From Gordonia tangerina (lineage in GTDB: Bacteria; Actinomycetota; Actinomycetes; Mycobacteriales; Mycobacteriaceae): DNA of 48,114 nt. Below the pieces are notes generated by a model that was given only the letters and a program-made list of their open reading frames with translations, was not told the origin of the DNA and ran no database searches. Made by a program: the position numbers and the translations under genes. Location of the stretch: positions 1-48,114 of the forward strand of contig NZ_JAKGCU010000032.1 of the NCBI RefSeq assembly GCF_021556435.1, in the 5' to 3' direction. Positions 25,346 through 31,465 of this stretch are shown here, piece by piece. The stretch's first letter is position 1; each line of letters starts with the position of its first letter.

Positions 25346-25363
25346 GAGCGTTCCGCGGAACGT
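25346..25363. repeat. Right 18-bp direct repeat of the DUF222/HNH unit
   Basis: GAGCGTTCCGCGGAACGT again, with the palindrome at 25349-25362, 65 bases upstream of the HNH start codon. On this side the palindrome is also flanked by CGTTGA on both sides (25342-25347 and 25361-25366). It could be an end of the mobile unit, a target site, or an operator for the gene. Confidence 0.85.
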
Positions 25364-25848
25364 TGACGGTGTGGTTGTGGAGGGTCGGCGGAGGTGGCTG
25401 TCAGGGAAAGAGGCTTCCGCTTATCATTCCGTCCCCGTACGCGTCACCACCTACGTCTTCACGCCGAAGATGGTCTTCGAGGTTGCGCGGAGTTTCGCTG
25501 CGACGTGTCACCACGGCCAGCCGTGCCGCGCAACGTCGTAGAGCAGCCTGAGCGCTTGGAGCACGGTCGGGGCCCAACGCCAAGCATGCGGTCGTTTGTC
25601 GTGTATCGGAATCATATGGCTTCGCCCTCTCGCGTTCGAGTTATGCGGGCTCCACCTTAAACATATTTGGACACAGCAACTTTCGTTCTCATTGGTGCAC
25701 GATGCGGTCGTTGACGACGGTTATGGGCGGCCTTGAGAAGCGTCCGCCTGGGCCTGGTGTCGGAACGGCCGCACATAAGATCCAGTACTGTGCGGTTGGC
25801 GAAATGCCGAATGTGATGCAAATCACCAAATACTGACAGCTCCGCAGG
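25364..25848. other. Non-coding or decayed stretch
   Basis: 485 bases between the HNH unit and the decayed frame at 25849. Short frames occur on both strands but none has a ribosome site or a recognisable motif. The part 25655-25690 is conspicuously AT-rich for this genome (TTAAACATATTTGG). Confidence 0.4.
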
Positions 25849-26254
25849 CGAGCCGTGGGCCAGAACGCCGCCCGCGCCGCGGTGGCCGAACGCGACCAAT
25901 GCCGCAACCTGGAGGCGCAGATCCGTGGCTCACTGCGGGCACCGCTGCTGGCGGGCACGCCCTCGGCGACGCTGGCGACACCTTTCGCACCGCCGTGTTG
26001 GCCACCAAAGCGTCGGTGCTCGACGCCACCGACGGGGTTCGATGGTCATCCGCACCCTGCCGCCGGACCGAGCGCTGTGCGGCACCATCGTCGTCGACGG
26101 CCCCGACCGGGTTCGACGTGTGGAGTTCCTACCCGACGGCACGCCCCACGACTCCGCGACCGTCGCGGTGCCAGAGGGTTCACGCGGGGCGCCGACGTAG
26201 GGATCAGCCCCCCGGCCGCTGAGGTGGAACTCGACAGCAGCAACCCGAGCACCT
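25849..26254 (+). pseudogene. Decayed reading frame of unknown type
   Basis: Protein-like sequence is split over two or three frames. One part reads HALGDAGDTFRTAVLATKAS (about 25945-26015). Another, from ATG 26042 to the stop at 26200, reads MVIRTLPPDRALCGTIVVDG followed by VRRVEFLPDGTPHDSA. Joining them needs a frameshift near 26035. I do not recognise the family; the codon use looks coding, so a broken small gene is the best description. Confidence 0.3.
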
Positions 26255-26299
26255 ACAGTTGAATCACTCTTTTCGATCTTGATTCAGGAGGTGCGGGCG

Positions 26300-26641
26300 A
26301 TGCCAGGTGAGGAGACGGCACAAGCGATCACGCGGGCAATGGCAGCAGCGGGTCTGAGCCAGCGCGACTTGGCGCAGATCACTGACATCTCCCAATCCAC
26401 GCTTTGTCGGATCATGACGGGCAAGCGAACGGTGAAGATGAATGAGCTCGTGGCCATCGCCCACGCCACCGGCTGTACCGTCGGCGAGCTCGCCAATTCA
26501 TCCGCGCTGGCTGACCGTGTGCAGTGCGCGTCGCGCTCCACCAATGGTGCGATGATGCATGAGATGCGCGCGCGACTGCTGCACTTTCTGGAACTCGACG
26601 CCTATCTTGACGACCAGGGCATTACCTCGCCGGCTGCATGA
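26300..26641 (+). CDS. XRE/Cro-type HTH regulator (antitoxin-like)
   Basis: 113 aa from ATG 26300, preceded by the strong AGGAGGTG site at 26286-26293. Residues 8-62 are a Cro/C1-type HTH: AGLSQRDLAQITDISQSTLC, RIMTGKRTVKMNELVAIAHA. The C-terminal ~45 residues are helical. Its stop overlaps the next start (ATGA), and that gene overlaps the third in the same way, so the three are one coupled operon. In such operons the HTH protein usually represses its own promoter and may neutralise the toxin. An AT-rich stretch at 26262-26282 is a likely promoter. Confidence 0.9.
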   Translation: MPGEETAQAITRAMAAAGLSQRDLAQITDISQSTLCRIMTGKRTVKMNELVAIAHATGCTVGELANSSALADRVQCASRSTNGAMMHEMRARLLHFLELDAYLDDQGITSPAA

Positions 26642-27453
26642 GCATCGAAGCTCGAGCGCGTTCCGCGGCAACCGCCTTTCGCGCTGATCATCATCTGGGA
26701 ACGCAACCGCTTGGCGATGTCATCACGGTCATCGAGCAAACAACGGGACTCGATGTGGCGGTGCTTGACGTCGGGCCCGACGAGCACGGTCTCACCATGC
26801 GCGATCCGGATCGTCACGTCGTGATGATCGCGGTCGCCAAAACCCGTGCGCCCATGCGCCAACGCAGCACATTGGCGCACGAGTTGGCGCACGTGGTGTT
26901 CGAGGATTGGACTACCACTGAGAGCGAGTCGCCGTCGAGTTCCATGGAGCAGCGTGCCCGCGCGTTCGCCCGCCACCTGTTGCTGCCCATCGAGTCCATC
27001 GCCGACACCATCGACAATGGCTCGACTGCGCGCCTAGCCGATCTGTCCCGAGTAGTGCAGCTGTTCGGAGTATCCCCCGCGATCGCAGCGATCGTCATGG
27101 GCGATGCCGGTGTCATTGATACCGACACCGTTGATCGGTGGAAAGTGCTGACCACTCCGCAAGTCGCGGCCCGGTTCGGGTGGCTCGATCATTACGAGAC
27201 GCTGCAGGCGCAGTCCGATCGGCCACGTGCACCCCAGAAACTCGTCAGCCGACTCATTGCCGGCTACATCGACAACGTGGTGTCCGCCCAAACAATCGCG
27301 ACCGTCCTCGGGCAGCCGGTCGCCGCGGTGATCGCCGACCTCGAGCAGCAAGGCATCGCTCCCAAGCCGCTCACCGTCGAGTGGGGCGATGCCGACGACC
27401 TTCCCGCCGTAGATCCCATCGACTGGGATCGGGATGAGGACTCCAAGCAATGA
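26638..27453 (+). CDS. ImmA/IrrE family metallo-endopeptidase
   Basis: 271 aa. The zinc protease motif HELAH (about residues 81-85, in STLAHELAHVVFED) and the second-helix segment MEQRARAFARHLLLP are classic for COG2856 (ImmA/IrrE). The C-terminal ~130 residues form an extra helical region, with TPQVAARFGWLDHYE and a stretch that may be a small winged helix (NVVSAQTIATVLGQPVAAV). ImmA-type proteases cut cognate HTH repressors, so the XRE protein just upstream is the obvious candidate substrate. Start overlaps the XRE stop, stop overlaps the PIN start. Confidence 0.9.
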   Translation: MSIEARARSAATAFRADHHLGTQPLGDVITVIEQTTGLDVAVLDVGPDEHGLTMRDPDRHVVMIAVAKTRAPMRQRSTLAHELAHVVFEDWTTTESESPSSSMEQRARAFARHLLLPIESIADTIDNGSTARLADLSRVVQLFGVSPAIAAIVMGDAGVIDTDTVDRWKVLTTPQVAARFGWLDHYETLQAQSDRPRAPQKLVSRLIAGYIDNVVSAQTIATVLGQPVAAVIADLEQQGIAPKPLTVEWGDADDLPAVDPIDWDRDEDSKQ

Positions 27454-28073
27454 CCAGTCGGCCGATCATCGACGCCGGCCCCGCTCTGAACTTTCTGGCT
27501 ATCAACAAAGAACGACTACTCATCGACGTCCTCGGCCCGATCTGCACACCAGAAACGGTGCGTGACGAGGTCTTGCAGAAGGCTCGCACTGACAACCGTT
27601 TCACCGCGGTGACGGCAGTCTGGAACAAGCTACCCGGAAAGTATCTCGAGATCCTGTCCGACGATGCGACACCCGAACTCATCGCCGCCGTAGCCCGCAT
27701 AACCGGGCTACCATTTGCTGAGCGGAAGAGATCCTCGCGTGACCTCGGCGAGACCATGGTCGTCGCACACGCTGCGGTCCGTGCCTTTTCTGGACAACGC
27801 GTAATAGTCATTATCGACGATCAACAAGGCGCGCGACTTGCACAAGCAGAACGCGCTCGCCTCGACCGCCTCCGCAATCAAGGCCAATCGGTCGGCGCGA
27901 TCACTGTGGTGAACACCACCACGATCCTCATGCGGGCAGCTGGCGGAAAACACCTTCCTGATCGCGCGGCGATGCGCGCGATCTACCAGCGACTCCGCGA
28001 ACACGACGATGGGCTCGTCCCCATCTCGGAAACCGGTCTCCTCGGCGCGGCGCTCTGGGAAGTCGTTCAGTGA
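27450..28073 (+). CDS. PIN-like domain protein (putative toxin RNase)
   Basis: 207 aa. PIN signatures: IIDAGPALNFLAI at the N-terminus (first acidic residue Asp), then VRDEVLQKA, then DLGETMVVAHAAV (Glu) and VIIDDQQGARLA (Asp pair). These supply the acidic residues expected for metal-dependent RNA cleavage. It is longer than VapC toxins (about 130 aa), with an insertion and a C-terminal ~50-residue extension. It is coupled to the ImmA/IrrE gene by an ATGA overlap. Whether it is toxic alone, and what RNA it cuts, cannot be told here. Confidence 0.82.
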   Translation: MTSRPIIDAGPALNFLAINKERLLIDVLGPICTPETVRDEVLQKARTDNRFTAVTAVWNKLPGKYLEILSDDATPELIAAVARITGLPFAERKRSSRDLGETMVVAHAAVRAFSGQRVIVIIDDQQGARLAQAERARLDRLRNQGQSVGAITVVNTTTILMRAAGGKHLPDRAAMRAIYQRLREHDDGLVPISETGLLGAALWEVVQ

Positions 28074-28121
28074 CGTGGCGCGGTCGCCGCGAGTCGCGGA
28101 GATTGAGCCGTAATTGGACGA

Positions 28122-28355
28122 ATGCCTACAGATTGGATCGATGACGACTCGTTGAGCAAGGACGAGACACTCGCTCGCTTCCAAGCACTCAATCCACAGC
28201 CAGCCGGGGCGCCCCCTGATCAGAACACGCGCCAGACCGGCATTCGCTTATCGCAGGACAGCACTGGGTCAGACACCTGCAGTAGAAATCGGGCGATTCC
28301 TCCGAGCGACGCCCATAGCTGGAGCAAATCCGGAGCCACGCCGCACCTCGGATAG
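28122..28355 (+). CDS. Small protein or fragment of unknown family
   Basis: 77 aa at most. Only the first ~30 residues (MPTDWIDDDSLSKDETLARF) look like real protein, of the kind seen at the head of small antitoxin-like proteins. The rest is Ser/Arg-rich and resembles out-of-frame translation. It may be a truncated gene. The neighbouring stretch to 28387 holds nothing else. Confidence 0.3.
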   Translation: MPTDWIDDDSLSKDETLARFQALNPQPAGAPPDQNTRQTGIRLSQDSTGSDTCSRNRAIPPSDAHSWSKSGATPHLG

Positions 28356-28387
28356 CCATCTGCCCCGACAGCCTCAAACAGCCCCGT

Positions 28388-28597
28388 CTACGCGCTTCCG
28401 CCTCCGCCACCGCTGGAGTTGAACGGAAAGATCGGGCCGCGACTGCCGTCGGGCTTGCGCGGAGAGATCGACGAATATGCGCTCGGCTCCGAGCCGAACA
28501 GTCGGTGTCGCCAGTCCCGCAGTCGTGCACGCCAACCACGTGGGGGCGGCACCGGTTCTGGTTCAGGAATCGGTTCCTGGCGCACATAGTGATCCAT
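28388..28597 (-). CDS. Small Pro/Gly-rich hypothetical protein
   Basis: 69 aa from ATG 28597 (the frame opens at 28630). Features are a Pro/Glu head (EPIPEPEPVPPPRGW), a basic amphipathic helix (RARLRDWRHRLFG) and a Ser/Gly tail ending GGGGGSA. No family recognised. It lies 22 bases behind the next minus-strand gene and may be co-transcribed. Confidence 0.4.
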   Translation of the reverse strand: MDHYVRQEPIPEPEPVPPPRGWRARLRDWRHRLFGSEPSAYSSISPRKPDGSRGPIFPFNSSGGGGGSA

Positions 28598-28619
28598 GTG
28601 CAAACGGTAGCCGCTTTCC

Positions 28620-28988
28620 CTATTGACCATATGTGTATCGCAGGTTGGCGTTGATCAAGGTGCCGATGCGTTGGCACAGATGGCGGAACTGGCGGTCATC
28701 GGGGCCGGGCGGATCGACGAGCAGCGTCCACCGCAGATCGGTGCCCCCGCGACCAGGGCTCAGGTCGAACACGATCTGGGCGTCTGGCCGCTTGATCCAC
28801 AGCGATGACCAGACCACCCGGGTGGGAGGGGCGGATTCGACAACGACCGGCGCGATCTCATCGTCGAGCAGGTGAAGCCAGGGTCGGCCCGGTTGCCGAT
28901 TCGGCGTCACCAGATCCTCGAAGACGACCGACGGCGGCGCCGGCTGGTTACGCTGGCGGGTGGCGATGGCGTCCATAGATGTACTCAC
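28620..28988 (-). CDS. SRPBCC-like hypothetical protein
   Basis: 122 aa from GTG 28988, which makes a GTGA overlap with the stop of the upstream gene. The pattern (PPSVVFEDLV ... TRVVWSSLW ... IVFDLSPGRGGTDLRWTLLV ... LCQRIGTLINANLRY) resembles the alternating strands and terminal helix of SRPBCC/START-like proteins, which often bind hydrophobic ligands. The assignment is by general pattern only. Confidence 0.6.
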   Translation of the reverse strand: MSTSMDAIATRQRNQPAPPSVVFEDLVTPNRQPGRPWLHLLDDEIAPVVVESAPPTRVVWSSLWIKRPDAQIVFDLSPGRGGTDLRWTLLVDPPGPDDRQFRHLCQRIGTLINANLRYTYGQ

Positions 28989-29473
28989 CACCCCGTGGTG
29001 CAGTCAGTGCACAGTGCACCCACGCGTGCGATCGGAGTGGCATCACGCGTTCGACACCACATCGCAGTCCCATCGACGACCCTTGGGTCGAGAACGTCCC
29101 ACCCGGCCGACGGCCAGTCGATCCTGCGGTGGCCCGTCAGATTGCCTTGTACTTCGTCGGCGAGGAATACGATGCAGCTTGCGGCCGGTCGGTCTGTCTC
29201 CAGCGGGTTCTCCGTCATCAGGTATCCGCCCCAGCCGGTCGAATCGCGTTGCCGTAGCTGAAACAACACGTTGTCGGAGTCGATGACCAAGACGTCCCAC
29301 TCATGGTCGGTGAAGTCCGGCAATGGCTTCTTACGGGTCCAACAGCTCAGATCATTTTCGACGGCAGCAACCGCGTTCGCCCATCGTGAAGGGATTTCGG
29401 TAGCTCCGTCCCAGTGTCGTGTTCGCCAGGTACGGGTCCATCGGTCGGTTACGTCGAACGGATAGTCAGTCAT
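28985..29473 (-). CDS. Hypothetical protein
   Basis: 162 aa from ATG 29473. The frame is open to 29641 but that would overlap the divergent gene. It is rich in Trp (nine or more) and Asp, with motifs such as HEWDVLVIDSDNVLFQLRQ and GYLMTENPLE. No signal peptide or membrane helix; no family recognised. It overlaps the SRPBCC-like gene by a GTGA junction and so is probably the first gene of a small three-gene minus-strand unit (28388-29473). Confidence 0.6.
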   Translation of the reverse strand: MTDYPFDVTDRWTRTWRTRHWDGATEIPSRWANAVAAVENDLSCWTRKKPLPDFTDHEWDVLVIDSDNVLFQLRQRDSTGWGGYLMTENPLETDRPAASCIVFLADEVQGNLTGHRRIDWPSAGWDVLDPRVVDGTAMWCRTRDATPIARVGALCTDCTTGW

Positions 29474-29630
29474 GACAGCCACCGCCGATGGAGGTCTGGA
29501 CTCGTCATGGATGTAATCGTCCCAGTTGTGGCAGTCTTCGTGCCAGCCCTTTTCGACGCGCCGTCGTGTGGACACGGCTGCGGTCTGCGTGGCCGAGCGC
29601 ATTTGTTGCCGCGGCCAGTAGCGTTGCGTC

Positions 29631-30029
29631 ATGGCCGACAACGACCAGGCGGATGTCGCGCGCCTCCACCGCTGGTGGATAGTGCGTCATATCGTGATCG
29701 TCGTCTTGCAGGCGATGGTGTTCGTCGGTGGCTGTGTCCTTGCGTTCTACTCGGCCGTGTGGGCGCTGCGTACGACGCCCGACCTACCTGTCGCCTATGC
29801 GGTGCCCGCACGCGAACGTGCCGGGGAGCTGCCCGGCCCGCCCATCATGTACTGGCTGATCTGGGCGCTTCCTCCCACACTGATCTACGGGATCGGCGGC
29901 ATCATGTTCTGGCGGTGGAAGGCGAGTCGGTGGATCGTGGGGTTCCTATGGGCCGGTTTCACTGTGATTTTCCCGATCATCGCGCTGCTGTGGATCGGGA
30001 TGGATGTCGGTGGGTTCTCACCGAGCTGA
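29631..30029 (+). CDS. Three-span membrane protein, unknown
   Basis: 132 aa. Hydrophobic segments at about 18-45 (IVIVVLQAMVFVGGCVLAFY), 73-92 (MYWLIWALPPTLIYGIGGI) and 103-125 (WIVGFLWAGFTVIFPIIALL). The N-terminus is acidic and cytoplasmic-looking. No family recognised. It is followed 56 bases later by hen1 on the same strand. Confidence 0.6.
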   Translation: MADNDQADVARLHRWWIVRHIVIVVLQAMVFVGGCVLAFYSAVWALRTTPDLPVAYAVPARERAGELPGPPIMYWLIWALPPTLIYGIGGIMFWRWKASRWIVGFLWAGFTVIFPIIALLWIGMDVGGFSPS

Positions 30030-30085
30030 GCGATGTATCTCCTTGCCGCTGACAATCCAGTTGCGCTGTGCCATACCGTGAAGTG

Positions 30086-31465
30086 GTGTTGACGTCCATC
30101 GAGGTTGCCGGAACTGCGCAGGTCCCGGCCACCGATGTCGGGTTCCTGCTGTACAAACACCCCGATCGCGTGCAGCAGTTCGCAACATCGCAGGGCGGCG
30201 CAACGGTGTTCTTTCCGGCCGCGTCACCCGAGTTGTGCCGCGTGGTGCTGCACGTCGATGGGGTCGGCGCCAAGGTGGATCGCGCCGAGGGGATGGGTCG
30301 CTATGTGAATGTGGTGCCATTCGCCGCGTCGTCGCGTCTGGTGGTGGTGCTGGGCAAGGTGTTCGGTGACGCGCTCGCGGGTCGCTGCGCCACCCGGCCC
30401 GAACTGGTGGATAATCGCTGGCCGATGACGCTGACCGTGCCGTCGGTCCCCACCGGCGGCCGGTGTAGCCCAGCGGAACTGTTCGAGCCACTTGGTTGGA
30501 CTGTGCAAACCTCGGCCCAACCCTTGGAGCCGCCGCAGTGGGGTGACTCCGAGTTCGTGACGATCTCGCTCTCTGGTGTGCACACTGTCCGAGATGCGTT
30601 GCGGCACCTATCGGTATGCCTGCCGGTTCTGGCGGGAGCCAAGCACTACTTCGTCGATGACGCCGAGGTCGACAAGCTGCAGCGCCTCGGCGATGGCTGG
30701 CTGGACACCCACCCACGGCGCGATGACATCGCAGCCGGCTACGTCAAGCATGTCCGTTCGTTGACCGACGAGGCGGTGATGCGTCTGGCCGGGGATGTGA
30801 CAACGGCGCAGCCCGCCGACGATGCCAACGCGGTGCCCGAGCGCCGGGCGTCACTGGCGAGGCACCGTCGGGAATGGGTGGTCGAGAGCCTCGCACGTGC
30901 CGGCGCCAGATCGGTTCTCGACGCCGGTTGCGGGGAAGGCCGACTGCTGGCCGAGCTCGTCACGGCACTGCCCGGTGCGCAGATCGCGGGTGTGGATGTC
31001 GCACCGGCCATGGTGGACCGCGCCCGTGAGCGACTCCAGCGATGGCGTGGGACGTCGGTTTGGCAGTCGTCGCTGATGTACACCGACCCGCGCTGCCGCG
31101 GATTCGACGCCGTGGTGCTGATGGAAGTGATCGAACACATCGAGTTCGATCGGCTGCCGACCGCGATGTCGTCGGTCTTCGACGAGATGGCCCCCCGAAC
31201 GGTCGTGATCACCACCCCCAACCACGACCACAACGAAGCGTATGGGTTGGCCGGGCAGTGGCGTCACCCCGACCACCGGTTCGAGTTTACGCGCGCCGAC
31301 TTCGCGCAGTGGTGCGCTTCGGTGGCCGAGGAGTACCGCTACCGCGTAACGATCGACGGAGTCGGCGAGCCGGTCGAAGGGCTCGGCGCGCCCACCCAGT
31401 GTGCGGTGTTCACTCGCGACGACTCCTCGCCTCAACTCAATTCGAGTGAAGGAGGCCGCCGATGA
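30086..31465 (+). CDS. hen1: Bacterial Hen1: 3'-terminal RNA ribose 2'-O-methyltransferase
   Basis: 459 aa. The N-terminal ~230 residues match the bacterial Hen1 N-domain (DVGFLLYKHPDRVQ ... GRYVNVVPFAASSRLVVVLGKVFGDAL ... LPVLAGAKHYFVDDAEVDKL). The C-terminal methyltransferase has the SAM motif VLDAGCGEGRLLAEL at about residue 277. The Hen1 metal-site sequence LMEVIEHIE is followed by TTPNHDHNE. Hen1 methylates the 2'-OH at the cut 3' end before Pnkp seals a broken RNA, making it resistant to renewed cleavage. The start may be GTG 30083, GTG 30086 or TTG 30089; homologues begin near here. The stop overlaps the pnkp start (ATGA). Confidence 0.95.
   Translation: MLTSIEVAGTAQVPATDVGFLLYKHPDRVQQFATSQGGATVFFPAASPELCRVVLHVDGVGAKVDRAEGMGRYVNVVPFAASSRLVVVLGKVFGDALAGRCATRPELVDNRWPMTLTVPSVPTGGRCSPAELFEPLGWTVQTSAQPLEPPQWGDSEFVTISLSGVHTVRDALRHLSVCLPVLAGAKHYFVDDAEVDKLQRLGDGWLDTHPRRDDIAAGYVKHVRSLTDEAVMRLAGDVTTAQPADDANAVPERRASLARHRREWVVESLARAGARSVLDAGCGEGRLLAELVTALPGAQIAGVDVAPAMVDRARERLQRWRGTSVWQSSLMYTDPRCRGFDAVVLMEVIEHIEFDRLPTAMSSVFDEMAPRTVVITTPNHDHNEAYGLAGQWRHPDHRFEFTRADFAQWCASVAEEYRYRVTIDGVGEPVEGLGAPTQCAVFTRDDSSPQLNSSEGGRR

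Noticed and set aside
26653..26668. Another copy of the HNH palindrome inside the ImmA/IrrE gene
   Set aside because: The sequence GTTCCGCGGCAACC matches only on one side of the palindrome and lies in a coding region, so chance explains it.
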